Shown piece by piece: positions 1-9,645 of a stretch of 64,000 nt of DNA (positions are counted from its first letter, which is position 1; each line of letters starts with the position of its first letter). Below the pieces are notes generated by a model. That model saw nothing but the letters and a program-made list of their open reading frames with translations. It was not told the origin of the DNA and searched no databases. Source of the stretch: Coprenecus sp964640305 (lineage in GTDB: Bacteria; Bacteroidota; Bacteroidia; Bacteroidales; UBA932). Both the position numbers and the translations under genes were made by a program. Location of the stretch: the NCBI GenBank assembly GCA_964640305.1, contig CAZXFF010000002.1, positions 1 through 64,000 of the forward strand. The letters run 5' to 3'.

Positions 1-414
1 AAATTGGGAAAAATGCCGAGAATCCGGGGGGGATTTGCATAAAGCCCTAATTGGTAACGCTCTCAGTATTAGCGGTATGCAAAAAAGGCGCTATGCAAAG
101 TCTCCTGCCGTGTCGGACGAGTCGGGTTACCGGGTCGCGTGCACTGCGGATGTGGTTGAAGGAGTCGGCGAAGGTCGAAGCAGTCAGATTCCATGGCGGA
201 GTGCACTGCGTAGGCTAAAAACTCAAGGGCCGGTTGAGTGTCCTGCCGGAATTAAGGAATCGTGGTCCTGATTGGGGTTACCTGATCCAGTATCCTGCTG
301 GGACTGTGCCAGTCGAAACCCAAGGGTCAGTGAGGATTGCTTGAATCAAGCCTGCTTCACTTCAAAAAACTATTTATCCGCTTTTATGTGACGGTAATGA
401 TTCCGTTTATAGAA
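1..414. other. Left-edge stretch without a recognised gene
   Basis: I see no convincing coding region or known RNA gene here. The stretch is richer in G and C than most intergenic DNA in this window. It carries several short words twice: gtgcactgcg at 139 and 201, gggttacc at 124 and 275, tatgcaaa at 76 and 92, and tcctgccg at 103 and 241 with a variant at 293. A 13-base near-palindrome lies at 339-351. The 78-codon open frame at 35-271 has no recognisable domain. It could be a structured RNA, a decayed gene, or the edge of a repeat family. Confidence 0.4.
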
Positions 415-1647
415 TTAGCGTACTGCTATCACTCCGAAAAGCAGCCATGCGATGCCGAGCGTGAAAACGATATTGAATCCCTGCGCCAGCAGGAAAGCCT
501 TGAGGGTATTGCGGTTTTCCTTTGAGAATATGTCCTTGAAACGGGTTTCAAGACCTACACAGACAAAAGCGATGCTGAAAAGGGAGTTGGTAAAATCCTT
601 GGCGACTTTACCGGCACTCTTTGCCACCGGGAGGTCAAGGAAAAGGCTGAACACCAAAGAGGCGAGAACGAATCCTACGACAAACTTGGGGAAACGGTCC
701 CATATCAGCCTGAGACTGGGTTTGCTGACAGCCTCTTTTGTAGTGTTGCTCTGGAATGACCAGAAAATCGAGATTATGAAAGCGGCTATCCCGAGCAGCA
801 CGTTCTGCGATGACTTTACGATAATGGCCGTATTCGCAGCAGTCTCTCCGAGCATTGTTCCGGAAGCGGCCACTGCACCGGTAGTGTCAATGGTTCCCCC
901 GAGCCATGCTCCTGCCACTTCAGGGGTAAGTCCCATCAGGCCTGCAAGCCATGGCAGTATATACATCATCGGCACTGCACATACCAGAACCAAGGAAACT
1001 ATATAGGAGAGTTTTTTATTGTCCCCGTTGATTACGCCCGCTGTAGCTATTGCTGCTGATACTCCGCAGATGGATACCGAACTGGCAAGCATGGTCGCGG
1101 TTTCGCTGTCCACTCTGAGCCTTTTAGAGATTCGGAATGCAAAGAACCATACTGCAAATACCACTATAAGGGCCTGCACAAGACCATACGCACCGGACTT
1201 CATGACATCACCGATCAGGATAGTGGCGCCAAGACAGACAATGCCTATCTTTATATAGAATTCACTCTGTATCGCCGGTTTCATCCATTCGGGTATCCGG
1301 AACAGGTTGCTTATCAGCAGACCGAATACAACCGAAAAGAATACCGGCTCCAGTCCCAGATCTTTGATGAAAGGAATATTTGAAATCAGCTGCGATCCCA
1401 GGGAAATCAGATAAATGCAGAACATAGATACGAGAAGTCCTTTTACAGGTTTTCTGAGAATCAGGAAATTGACCAATGTCGCTACATACAGGAACCCGAG
1501 CAGGAAGACTGCTGAAAGAATATCGTTTCCGCTACCGATGGCTTTTGGCATTGACGGCATGTAAGTGGGGAAGAGCACTGCCAGAAGCAAGATCACTGCA
1601 CCGGTAATGACAATCATCCAATCCTCGCTTATTTTAGATTTTTTCAT
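415..1647 (-). CDS. YeiH-family putative sulfate exporter (UPF0324)
   Basis: This is a 410-residue polytopic inner-membrane protein of the YeiH/UPF0324 family, annotated elsewhere as putative sulfate or sulfonate exporters. The substrate here is inferred from family naming only. About ten hydrophobic segments run through the protein, and family-typical glycine and alanine-rich stretches are visible (SVSICGVSAAIATAGVI and GAWLGGTIDTTGAVAASG). I start it at the ATG of MKKSKISEDW (1645-1647) rather than 54 bases upstream, because a promoter-like TAAATTTG on the minus strand (1671-1678) sits inside the longer version. It is divergent from glnS with no partner gene in the window. Confidence 0.85.
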   Translation of the reverse strand: MKKSKISEDWMIVITGAVILLLAVLFPTYMPSMPKAIGSGNDILSAVFLLGFLYVATLVNFLILRKPVKGLLVSMFCIYLISLGSQLISNIPFIKDLGLEPVFFSVVFGLLISNLFRIPEWMKPAIQSEFYIKIGIVCLGATILIGDVMKSGAYGLVQALIVVFAVWFFAFRISKRLRVDSETATMLASSVSICGVSAAIATAGVINGDNKKLSYIVSLVLVCAVPMMYILPWLAGLMGLTPEVAGAWLGGTIDTTGAVAASGTMLGETAANTAIIVKSSQNVLLGIAAFIISIFWSFQSNTTKEAVSKPSLRLIWDRFPKFVVGFVLASLVFSLFLDLPVAKSAGKVAKDFTNSLFSIAFVCVGLETRFKDIFSKENRNTLKAFLLAQGFNIVFTLGIAWLLFGVIAVR

Positions 1648-1670
1648 TTTATTGTTTTTTTGGTGGGCGG

Positions 1671-1678
1671 CAAATTTA
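1671..1678 (-). promoter_or_regulatory. Putative -7 element for the YeiH-family gene
   Basis: The minus strand reads TAAATTTG, matching the Bacteroidota -7 consensus TAnnTTTG. It lies 23 bases before the chosen start codon. No well-spaced -33 TTTG is visible, so support is moderate. Confidence 0.45.
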
Positions 1679-1739
1679 CAACTTTTTCGGACAAGAGCCA
1701 TGCAATCCAGTCCGGAATGGAATCCGGAACCGATTTTTA

Positions 1740-1769
1740 TTGCATTTTCGTGGGTTCTCGCTATATTTG
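1740..1769 (+). promoter_or_regulatory. Putative promoter of glnS
   Basis: TTG at 1740-1742, preceded by a T-run, is followed after 19 bases by TATATTTG at 1762-1769. This fits the Bacteroidota -33/-7 arrangement. The glnS start codon is 21 bases further on. Confidence 0.6.
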
Positions 1770-1790
1770 TAAGTTAAATGACAATGTCTT

Positions 1791-3491
1791 ATGGAAGAAG
1801 TTAGCAAACAGACCACGGAAGGTACCGTGCAGAAGAATTTCCTCGAAGAAATTATCGAAAATGATTTGTCGTCCGGCAAGTGCAAGAGCGTGATGACCAG
1901 ATTCCCGCCGGAGCCCAACGGCTACCTGCATATAGGCCATGCAAAGAGCATCTGCCTCAATTTCGGTCTGGCACGACAGTATGGGGGAAAGACCAACCTG
2001 CGTTTCGATGACACGAATCCGGTCAAGGAGGATACAGAATATGTGGACTCTATAAAGGAAGACATAAAGTGGCTTGGTTTCGATTGGGCCAACGAATTCT
2101 ATGCTTCCGATTATTTCGAACAGCTGTACCAGTGGGCAGAAAAACTCATAAGCCTGGGGCTGGCATATGTGGATGACCAGACACAGGAGGAAATACGTCT
2201 GGGAAGAGGTACTGTCACCCAACCCGGCACACCCAGTCCGTACAGGGACAGAAGCGTGGAGGAGAATCTGGACCTTTTCCGCCGGATGAGGGCCGGAGAG
2301 TTTCCCGACGGATCACGTGTCCTGCGCGCAAAGATAGACATGGCACACCCGAACATGCTTTTCAGGGATCCTCTGCTGTACAGGATAATCCATGCACATC
2401 ACCACCGTACAGGTGACAAATGGTGCATTTACCCCATGTATGACTATGCGCACGGACAATGCGACTCTATCGAAAACATCACCCATTCCATCTGTACTCT
2501 GGAATTCGATGTACACCGCCCTCTGTATGACTGGTTCATAGAAAAACTCGGCATATTCCCGTCGCATCAGTATGAATTCGCACGCCTTAACCTCACATAC
2601 ACTGTAATGAGCAAGCGCAAGCTGCTTGAACTCGTCCGGAACAATTTTGTCAGCGGATGGGATGATCCCCGCATGCCGACGATATGCGGTATAAGGAGAA
2701 GGGGATATACCCCTGAGAGTGTAAGGGCCTTTGCGGAAAAGGTGGGGGTTGCCAAAAGGGACAACATAATAGACCTTTCCCTCATGGAATGGTGCCTGCG
2801 CGAGGACCTTAACCGCAGATCCAACAGATATATGGTCGTAACGGACCCCGTAAAGCTTGTGATTGTAAACTGGAATGACGGGGAATGCAGTGCCGCTACA
2901 GAGACTGAAACCGGCAGGATAGAATACTGTACTGCACCTAAAAACCCTGAAGATCCCGAAGCCGGGACCAGGACGATTGCATTCGGAAGGGAGCTTTATA
3001 TCGAGAGGGCAGACTTCATGGAAGAGCCGCCTAAAAAGTTCTTCCGCCTGAAACCTGGCGGTGAAGTGCGCCTTAAATATTCATACATAGTCAAATGCCA
3101 GGAAGTGGTAAAGGATGCGGAAGGCAGGATTACCGAAATCCGCTGTACATATGATCCGGATACCAAACCCGGTAGCGGGACATGGCGTTCGGTCAAGGGT
3201 ACAATCCACTGGGTATGTGCTTCCCAGTGCGAAAAAGTGCACCTTCGTCTATACGACCGGCTTTTCACCGAGCCTGACATGGGAGGAATTCCTGAAGGGA
3301 AGGATTACAAGGATTACCTGAATCCCGATTCTCTTATAGAAACCGATGCTCTGGCAGAACCGGGAATGGCCGATGACGATTCCGGAATCGCAGTGCAGTT
3401 CGAAAGGAACGGCTACTATATCAAGGATAAGGATTCCACACCCGGACATCCCGTATTCAACCGTGCTGTAGGTCTCAAGAGCAGTTTCTGA
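1791..3491 (+). CDS. glnS: Glutaminyl-tRNA synthetase
   Basis: This cytoplasmic class I aminoacyl-tRNA synthetase charges tRNA-Gln with glutamine using ATP. The 566-residue length is normal for bacterial GlnRS. The HIGH signature is at residues 47-50 within PPEPNGYLHIGHAKS, and the KMSKS-type loop is VMSKR at 272-276. The Rossmann catalytic domain fills the first half and the beta-barrel anticodon-binding region the second. GlnRS rather than GluRS is supported by PPEPNGYLHIGH and by the C-terminal barrel. Its TGA overlaps the first base of the rmuC ATG, so the two genes are probably co-transcribed from the promoter at 1740-1769. Confidence 0.97.
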   Translation: MEEVSKQTTEGTVQKNFLEEIIENDLSSGKCKSVMTRFPPEPNGYLHIGHAKSICLNFGLARQYGGKTNLRFDDTNPVKEDTEYVDSIKEDIKWLGFDWANEFYASDYFEQLYQWAEKLISLGLAYVDDQTQEEIRLGRGTVTQPGTPSPYRDRSVEENLDLFRRMRAGEFPDGSRVLRAKIDMAHPNMLFRDPLLYRIIHAHHHRTGDKWCIYPMYDYAHGQCDSIENITHSICTLEFDVHRPLYDWFIEKLGIFPSHQYEFARLNLTYTVMSKRKLLELVRNNFVSGWDDPRMPTICGIRRRGYTPESVRAFAEKVGVAKRDNIIDLSLMEWCLREDLNRRSNRYMVVTDPVKLVIVNWNDGECSAATETETGRIEYCTAPKNPEDPEAGTRTIAFGRELYIERADFMEEPPKKFFRLKPGGEVRLKYSYIVKCQEVVKDAEGRITEIRCTYDPDTKPGSGTWRSVKGTIHWVCASQCEKVHLRLYDRLFTEPDMGGIPEGKDYKDYLNPDSLIETDALAEPGMADDDSGIAVQFERNGYYIKDKDSTPGHPVFNRAVGLKSSF

Positions 3492-4897
3492 TGGAAACCG
3501 TTCTGACAGTGGTTCTTTCCATCGCAGCCGGCGCAGTGCTCGCATGGATGCTTTTCAATTCTGCAAGGAAAAGGGAAGCCAAGGCTGCCGTTGTCCTGGA
3601 AAACGAACGGCTTGCAAAGCTGGAAGAACTGCAGTCCCGGATCCGTACGCTTCAGGAAGAATCGGCATTGGCAGCCAAAGAGGCACAGGATGCAAGACTG
3701 GAAGCTGAAAGGGCACGTGCTGCAGTCAGTGTTGCCGAAGAAAAGTCGAAAATGCTGGAAAGAACCATTTCCGACATGAAGGAGGCAAAAAGGGAAGAGG
3801 CTGAGCAGCTCCGGAAGGAGTATGATGAGAAACTGCAGAAAATGACATTGGTCTTCAATGAATCCGCATCCCGCATACTTAAGGAAAAGTCTGCAGATCT
3901 CAGTGCAGTCAATTCAAAGGAAATAGGAGAACTCATGAAGCCGATGCAGTCCAAGATGGATGAATTCCGCAAGGCTGTGGAGGATACCAGGGACAAATCC
4001 CTGCAGACCACGGCTTCTCTGGAAAAGCAGATATCGATGATGATGGACCAGGCCATGTCTATAGGGAAGGAGGCGAACAATCTGGCCTCCGCCCTACGTT
4101 CCAACAACAAGGCTCTCGGAAACTGGGGTGAAGTCGTCCTTCTGAATCTGCTGGAAGGGATGGGCCTAAGGGCAGGTGAAGACTTTGTGGTCCAGCAGGC
4201 ATTGAGGGATGCTGACGGGACAGCAGTCAGGAGTGAAGACGGGCAGCGCAAGAGCCTGATTCCCGACGTTGTGGTATTCCTGCCGGGAAACAAGGCTGTA
4301 GTAGTCGACTCCAAGGTCAGCCTAACTGCCTACGTGGACTATGTGAATGCTCCTGATGACTCAGTAAGGGCAGAAGCCCTGAAAAACCATCTCCGCAGCG
4401 TAGAGTCCCATATCAGGGAGCTTGCCGCCAAGAACTATTCAGCATCCGTTGCCAAATCCGGTAAGGATGCGCTTGATTATGTAGTGATGTTTGTACCTAA
4501 CGAAGGGGCATTCCAGCTGTTCTACCAGAATTTCAGGAAAGTATGGCACGAAGCATTCGACCGGCGCATAATCATTGCCGGTGAGTCCAATCTGTTCGCC
4601 ATGCTGAAGATTATAGAGAATTCATGGATAAAAGTGAGGCAGGAAAAGAATATAGAGGAAGTAATGAAAGTCGCAGGAGAGCTGCTTGACAGGGTTGCCC
4701 GCTTTGCCACCAAATTCTACGAAGCAGGAGCTATGCTTGACAAGGCAAGGGACAGGTTCGATGATGCCGGGAAAGTACTTTCAGGCAGGCAGTCGCTGGT
4801 AGTTACATCACGCAAGCTTGAGAAGATGGGAGTCCCTTTCAGCGAGAAATTCCCGTCCTCCATCGCTGCAGCTGCGGAAGAACATCTGATTGAATAA
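3491..4897 (+). CDS. rmuC: RmuC family DNA recombination protein
   Basis: RmuC proteins are predicted nucleases that limit recombination at inverted repeats. The 468-residue product begins with an N-terminal membrane anchor (residues about 3-22). A long charged coiled coil rich in Glu, Lys and Ala follows to about residue 180. The C-terminal restriction-endonuclease-like domain comes after it, with the family-typical NKALGNWGEVVLLNLLE and VVDSKVSLTAY. The second segment carries the acidic and Lys residues expected of a PD-(D/E)XK site. It overlaps glnS by one base (TGATG). The lipoprotein gene downstream follows after 15 bases. Confidence 0.92.
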   Translation: METVLTVVLSIAAGAVLAWMLFNSARKREAKAAVVLENERLAKLEELQSRIRTLQEESALAAKEAQDARLEAERARAAVSVAEEKSKMLERTISDMKEAKREEAEQLRKEYDEKLQKMTLVFNESASRILKEKSADLSAVNSKEIGELMKPMQSKMDEFRKAVEDTRDKSLQTTASLEKQISMMMDQAMSIGKEANNLASALRSNNKALGNWGEVVLLNLLEGMGLRAGEDFVVQQALRDADGTAVRSEDGQRKSLIPDVVVFLPGNKAVVVDSKVSLTAYVDYVNAPDDSVRAEALKNHLRSVESHIRELAAKNYSASVAKSGKDALDYVVMFVPNEGAFQLFYQNFRKVWHEAFDRRIIIAGESNLFAMLKIIENSWIKVRQEKNIEEVMKVAGELLDRVARFATKFYEAGAMLDKARDRFDDAGKVLSGRQSLVVTSRKLEKMGVPFSEKFPSSIAAAAEEHLIE

Positions 4898-4912
4898 ACA
4901 AGGTTAAAGATT

Positions 4913-5296
4913 ATGAAGAACATTACTTTACTGTGTTGCACACTCGCATTTGCCATTGCATTCTCTTCCTGTGCAAACAGGACATCCGACAAGGCCGGAG
5001 ACCCTGACAGGATGGTTGCCAAGGATACCGATACTACCTACAGGGCAGAAGGCTCCGCTACAAGCGGGGATATCGAGAGCGCTACGGAAATGGCCAGGAT
5101 AAATGCCATGACCGTATTGGCCGGAAAAATTGCGGAAACAGACTCGCTCGTTGTCGAAACGGACAGTACCAGAAAAGTTACGACGGCCGTTTCCACTCCT
5201 CTTTACGATGTGGCAATGGCCGACAGGCGGATCTTCAGAAACAATGACGGTACCTATTCCGTCTGGGTTTTACTGGAAATGAAAAAGCAACATTAA
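4913..5296 (+). CDS. Small predicted lipoprotein, LPP20-like
   Basis: The 127-residue product starts with a signal peptide ending in the lipobox FSSC (Cys about residue 20), so it should be lipidated and exported. The mature part (GSATSGDIESATEMARINAM followed by a basic-acidic helix) resembles the helix of LPP20-type lipoproteins, where alternating Ala and charged residues form an amphipathic segment. The match is weak and I infer no function. It sits between rmuC and an S9 peptidase with short spacers (15 and 10 bases), so it probably shares their transcript. Confidence 0.7.
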   Translation: MKNITLLCCTLAFAIAFSSCANRTSDKAGDPDRMVAKDTDTTYRAEGSATSGDIESATEMARINAMTVLAGKIAETDSLVVETDSTRKVTTAVSTPLYDVAMADRRIFRNNDGTYSVWVLLEMKKQH

Positions 5297-5306
5297 ACAT
5301 ACGCTT

Positions 5307-7331
5307 ATGAATCTACTATCCGTTTTAATGATGTCCATGGCCATAACGGCTCAGGACGGTTTCAGGGAAAAATATTCTACCCTGGACTCATTACAGAATA
5401 TCAACAGACTTGTCTACAACGGTGCAGTGCGCCCGATATGGACAAATGAAAGTACCTTTATCTACAGGACATACGAATCATCGGGAGAAGCCTACTATCT
5501 GGTAGATGCTTCTAAAACATCGAGGAAAGCACTTTCAAAGTCCGAGTACGACAGCCTTTCGAAAAGCCTGAATACAGGTAGTACCCGTGAGCGTCGCTGG
5601 AAAACGACCGAGTTTCCTTCTCCTGACAATGGCAGGACGGCCATAATCAGAGACAACAATATCTGGATCAGGGATGCCGAATCGGAAAGGCAAGTCACTT
5701 TTGACGGAACAGACCAGTATTCATACTACGTAATCCACTGGTCTCCCGACTCAGAGAAAATTGCTGCCTTCAGAAGGGAATACGTAAAGGAAAGGCAGAT
5801 ACCGCTCAGGCGGTCGGCTCCTGAAAATGCCGTACAGCCGGAACTCAAGTGGATAGACTATGCCAAACCGGGAGACCGCCTGCCTCAGGAAATGCCTGTG
5901 CTGATAAATGCAGTAACCGGAGAGAAAAAGGATATTGAGGGTTTCACCGACCAGTATTTTGTCAATTTCGGAAAATGGAGCAAGGATTCTGAATATTTCA
6001 CATTCGAATATAACCGCCGAGGCCATCAGGTCTACAGCCTTGTTGCAGTAAACGGACAGGACGGCTCTACCCGCCTCCTTGCGGATGAAACCTCCGATAC
6101 ATTCATCTATTACTACAATCTGTACCGCCATTATATGGATAACGGAGACATTCTCTGGGTTTCTGAAAGGGATGACTGGAGACATTTCTACCGCATAGAC
6201 GGCAAGACAGGAGCGACGGAGCAGCTTACAAAGGGAGCATGGAATGTCAGGGACATACTCAGAATCGACGAAGAGAAGGGAGCCATATACTTCACTGCCA
6301 ACGGCATGAATGCAATCGACGAGTCCGGGAACGGTACCCCGGAAGGAGAAGACCCGTACAACAAGCACCTCCTGAAACTGAACCTCAATACACTTGAGAT
6401 TTCCGATCTTACTCCGGAAAATGCCAACCACCTGATATACATGAATCCGCAGAAAACCATGTTCGTGGATGTCATGTCCAGACCGGATATGCCTCCTGTA
6501 TCAGTCCTCAGGAATATGGACGGACGCACAATCATGGAAATCCAGAGAGCAGATATCTCTGCTCTTGAATCTACAGGCTGGACAATGCCTGAAGTTTTCG
6601 TAGCAGACGGCAGGGACGGCAAGACCGATATATGGGGCACTATATTCAGGCCTTCAGACTACAATCCGAGGAAAAAATACCCTGTAGTGGAATATATCTA
6701 TGCAGGACCTCACGATTCTTTTGTCCTGAAGGATTTCTACGCATATACCCGCTTCTCCAAATTGCTGGAACTCGGCTTTATCGTCGTTACCATTGACGGT
6801 ATGGGTACGGACAACCGTTCCAAGTCATTCCAGGATGTATGCTGGAGAAACCTGAAGGATTCCGGATATCCTGACAGGATTCTATGGATAAAGAAAGCTG
6901 CTGCCAGATACAGGAGCATGGACATTTCCAATATGGGCGTCTACGGATATTCCGCCGGTGGACAGAGCACGATGGCAGCTCTCCTTTTCTTCGGAGATTT
7001 CTATAAGGTGGGAGTATCCTTATGCGGATGCCACGACAACCGTATGGACAAGATATGGTGGAACGAGCAGTGGATGGGATATCCCATAGGACCATGGTAT
7101 TCTGAAAACTCCAATGTGGACAATGCCCACAGGCTGGAAGGCAAGCTCCTGCTGATCAACGGGGAGCTGGATGACAATGTAGACCCGGCCTCGACACTTC
7201 AGGTTGTCAATGCCCTGATCAAGGCCGACAAGGATTTCGAGCAGCTCTACCTGCCAGGATACACGCATTCGCTGGGTGACGACTACGTTACCAGAAAAGT
7301 GTTTGAATTCTTCTATAAAAACATAAAATAA
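5307..7331 (+). CDS. S9 family (DPP IV-like) serine peptidase
   Basis: This predicted exported peptidase of the prolyl oligopeptidase clan would cleave short peptides, probably dipeptides from N-termini as in DPP IV. The 674-residue protein has a short signal peptide (MNLLSVLMMSMAITAQ) and an N-terminal beta-propeller of about 400 residues. The alpha/beta hydrolase domain at the C-terminus carries the nucleophile Ser549 in GYSAGG, Asp622 in GELDDNVDP and His654 in GYTHSLGD. All three catalytic residues are therefore present. The expected location is the periplasm. Exact specificity cannot be read from sequence. Confidence 0.92.
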   Translation: MNLLSVLMMSMAITAQDGFREKYSTLDSLQNINRLVYNGAVRPIWTNESTFIYRTYESSGEAYYLVDASKTSRKALSKSEYDSLSKSLNTGSTRERRWKTTEFPSPDNGRTAIIRDNNIWIRDAESERQVTFDGTDQYSYYVIHWSPDSEKIAAFRREYVKERQIPLRRSAPENAVQPELKWIDYAKPGDRLPQEMPVLINAVTGEKKDIEGFTDQYFVNFGKWSKDSEYFTFEYNRRGHQVYSLVAVNGQDGSTRLLADETSDTFIYYYNLYRHYMDNGDILWVSERDDWRHFYRIDGKTGATEQLTKGAWNVRDILRIDEEKGAIYFTANGMNAIDESGNGTPEGEDPYNKHLLKLNLNTLEISDLTPENANHLIYMNPQKTMFVDVMSRPDMPPVSVLRNMDGRTIMEIQRADISALESTGWTMPEVFVADGRDGKTDIWGTIFRPSDYNPRKKYPVVEYIYAGPHDSFVLKDFYAYTRFSKLLELGFIVVTIDGMGTDNRSKSFQDVCWRNLKDSGYPDRILWIKKAAARYRSMDISNMGVYGYSAGGQSTMAALLFFGDFYKVGVSLCGCHDNRMDKIWWNEQWMGYPIGPWYSENSNVDNAHRLEGKLLLINGELDDNVDPASTLQVVNALIKADKDFEQLYLPGYTHSLGDDYVTRKVFEFFYKNIK

Positions 7332-7337
7332 CGTAAA

Positions 7338-8414
7338 ATGAGAGCATATTCCCTCATAGCGGCCCTACTGCTTGCCATAACAGCATCATTGCCCCTCAAT
7401 GCCCAGAAACTGCTTTGGGATGTGGGGTTCAGATTCGGACTTGACAACAGGGAATATGCATCTATGGAGACATCCCCCTCTTTTACGGCTTTCGGTGCCG
7501 TAATGACGCCGAAGGCCGGACTGGGGTGGGGAGAAGGACATTCCATAATGGGAGGCGTGGCCGTTGAAAGATACTTCGGACAGGTAACACCGGCACTGAA
7601 GGTATCTCCAGTCCTCTACTACCAGTATGAAAGTCCAGGATTCAGCGCCTACGCCGGAGCGCTTCCCATGAACAAGCTTTCCGGAGAATATCCGAGGGCA
7701 TTCATGGATGACATGATTTTCTTCGACCCGGTGCTTGAAGGTGCCCTTTTCAGATACAGATCCGATTCATGGGAGATTGAAGCCTCCGTGGATTGGCTGA
7801 GTTGTCTCGATACGGATGTAAGGGAGCGTTTTGCCGTGTATTCCTACGGCCGGAAAGACTTCGGCTTCTTCAGGATGGGATATTCGATGATGATGCATCA
7901 CTTCTCCATCAGCGGCACTCTGAAGAATGTAGTGGACAATGTGTGGCTCTATCCTTTTGTCCGTTTCGATTTCAGCGGCATGACCCCGCTTTCGGAGTTC
8001 TATGTAAAAGGTGGATGGATACAGACATTCCAGAACGACAGGGCCAACAACACCGGATACCTGATGCCCGGTGGATTCCAGGGGGAACTGGTACTGGAAA
8101 AATGGGGTGTAGGCATATCCGAAACGGTTTATGCAGGCAAGAACCTCCAGCCGTTTTTCAACACACCTGATGCAAACGGCAACATTTACGGTACAGAGCT
8201 TTATTTCGGGGACAGATTCTACGGTACCTCTTCCGGAATATATAACCGTACAGAACTTTACTATGCCCCGAAAATAGGGCGTTTCCTGTCAGTACAAATA
8301 GCTTTTGCCGTACATTATGACGGTTTCGGCTGGGGTACCCAGCAGCTGGTCCGGCTTACTGCCGACCTGAACGGGGATCTTTTCAAAACCAGAGGAAAGA
8401 GGAAAAAGCCTTAA
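7338..8414 (+). CDS. Exported outer-membrane-type protein of unknown function
   Basis: I do not recognise a named family. The 358-residue product has a clear signal peptide (cleavage likely after SLPLNAQ, about residue 23). The remainder alternates aromatic and polar residues in the way of beta-barrel proteins, with repeated segments such as YYQYESPGFSAYAG and FGFFRMGYSMMMHH. It ends in basic residues rather than the terminal Phe typical of classical porins. It follows the S9 peptidase by 6 bases and converges on tonB, whose 3' end is 13 bases away. Confidence 0.7.
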   Translation: MRAYSLIAALLLAITASLPLNAQKLLWDVGFRFGLDNREYASMETSPSFTAFGAVMTPKAGLGWGEGHSIMGGVAVERYFGQVTPALKVSPVLYYQYESPGFSAYAGALPMNKLSGEYPRAFMDDMIFFDPVLEGALFRYRSDSWEIEASVDWLSCLDTDVRERFAVYSYGRKDFGFFRMGYSMMMHHFSISGTLKNVVDNVWLYPFVRFDFSGMTPLSEFYVKGGWIQTFQNDRANNTGYLMPGGFQGELVLEKWGVGISETVYAGKNLQPFFNTPDANGNIYGTELYFGDRFYGTSSGIYNRTELYYAPKIGRFLSVQIAFAVHYDGFGWGTQQLVRLTADLNGDLFKTRGKRKKP

Positions 8415-8427
8415 AGATCCGCTACAG

Positions 8428-9207
8428 TCATTTCAGAATAAATACGTATGAAATAGTCCCTTCCTGTACTGCAGGAGCTGATGCACTGACATTGAATTTG
8501 GCCTTGAGTGCTGCTTCTTTGGCCGCCTGCCACATCCTTGCATCGTTCACGGTAGTCCCCTTTGCACCGGGATATGCATCGATCACATTGCCCTGCTGGT
8601 CCACTAGTATCCGGACCACCACTGTCCCTGCCTTTGCCACTTCATATGACGGTATAGGCAGATTCCCCATTGTCGTACGGCCTTCCAGTTTTGCAGAAGG
8701 GGTACCTTCATGGTTTCCGGTCTCGGTATTGCCTTTGGGATGTCCGGAAGTGAGGGCATCGGAGACTTTGTCTGCAACCTGTTGTGCGAGGGTGTCTTTA
8801 CGGTGCCGGTTACTGGAGAAAAGGGCCCTTTTGTCTATCGGTTTGGGACGTGGAGGCTCGGGGACTTCCACGTCGCCTTCGGTACCGACGGTAGATTCGT
8901 CACCCAGGTTTTCCGCTTCAGGGGCCGCAACCGGTGCTTCCGATTTCTGCACCAGTGTCACTTCCTTCTCCGGATCCGCCTTTTCGGCCCGGGGTTCCAC
9001 GCCTACCGCTGTCTGGATCGGCTTGATCTCTTCTTCCGCTTCGAAGTCAATAAGGATCCCCTGTTCCGCAGGGGGAGGGTATATGTAACGGAGCCCGGAA
9101 GAAATACCGAAAGTAAGCAGCAGCATATGAACGGCCACAGTCAGGCCGGCACCGATTTTCCTGCCGGCCCGGTCGAATGGAGATCCGTATTTGTCACGTT
9201 CTTTCAT
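8428..9207 (-). CDS. tonB: TonB-family energy transducer
   Basis: TonB couples the proton motive force, harvested by ExbB/ExbD, to outer-membrane transporters. The 259-residue protein has one N-terminal membrane segment (about residues 20-42). A Pro, Glu and Lys-rich periplasmic linker with PEPPRPKP follows. The C-terminal TonB domain (about 180-259) contains GTVVVRILVDQQGNVIDAYP and ends in ISYVFILK. It is the last gene of the truA-exbB-exbD-tonB run; exbD ends 15 bases upstream. The domain is of the type common in Bacteroidota that serves SusC-like and other receptors, so the receptor cannot be named. Confidence 0.9.
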   Translation of the reverse strand: MKERDKYGSPFDRAGRKIGAGLTVAVHMLLLTFGISSGLRYIYPPPAEQGILIDFEAEEEIKPIQTAVGVEPRAEKADPEKEVTLVQKSEAPVAAPEAENLGDESTVGTEGDVEVPEPPRPKPIDKRALFSSNRHRKDTLAQQVADKVSDALTSGHPKGNTETGNHEGTPSAKLEGRTTMGNLPIPSYEVAKAGTVVVRILVDQQGNVIDAYPGAKGTTVNDARMWQAAKEAALKAKFNVSASAPAVQEGTISYVFILK

Positions 9208-9222
9208 CTGCTGTAAATGTGT

Positions 9223-9636
9223 TTATTCAGGCGACGTAGCCAGTATGACTTTCCATTTGTTCCGCTTTGCAATGTTCATCAGGTTGACTACCTCCTCGAT
9301 AGGAACGGTCCTGTCTGCGTAGATTGAAAATGTAGGATCTTCAGAGTCCATGAGAAGGCTCTGCAGCTCCGGTTCCACATCATTGAAAGCAATTGGTTTT
9401 TCATTTCCGTTTATATGGAACGAAAATGTACCCTTCGCAGGGTAATGTTTTATGGAAACACTGACCGTAGCCTTTGCCGATATCTGGTTGGTGCTCTTGG
9501 GAAGAAGGAGCTTCAGGGCATTGGGATTGATCAGAGTGGAAGTTACAAGGAAAAAAATGAGCAGCAGGAACACAATGTCAGTCATGGAGGACATTGAGAA
9601 TCCGGGCTCTACCTTGGTTGAACGTTTGATTGCCAT
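9223..9636 (-). CDS. exbD: ExbD/TolR family biopolymer transport protein
   Basis: ExbD is the proton-channel partner of ExbB. The 137-residue protein has a short cytoplasmic start and a single membrane helix beginning MTDIVFLLLIFFLV, in which Asp20 is the conserved protonatable residue. A periplasmic domain follows. Length and topology are normal. It lies 9 bases after exbB and 15 before tonB, which makes a TonB rather than a Tol system the better assignment. Confidence 0.92.
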   Translation of the reverse strand: MAIKRSTKVEPGFSMSSMTDIVFLLLIFFLVTSTLINPNALKLLLPKSTNQISAKATVSVSIKHYPAKGTFSFHINGNEKPIAFNDVEPELQSLLMDSEDPTFSIYADRTVPIEEVVNLMNIAKRNKWKVILATSPE

Positions 9637-9645
9637 AATATCCTC

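Noticed and set aside
1..340. RNase P RNA, tmRNA or group II intron in the left-edge stretch
   Set aside because: I compared remembered core motifs (RNase P GAGGAAAGUC, tmRNA tRNA-like end, intron domain V) and found none.
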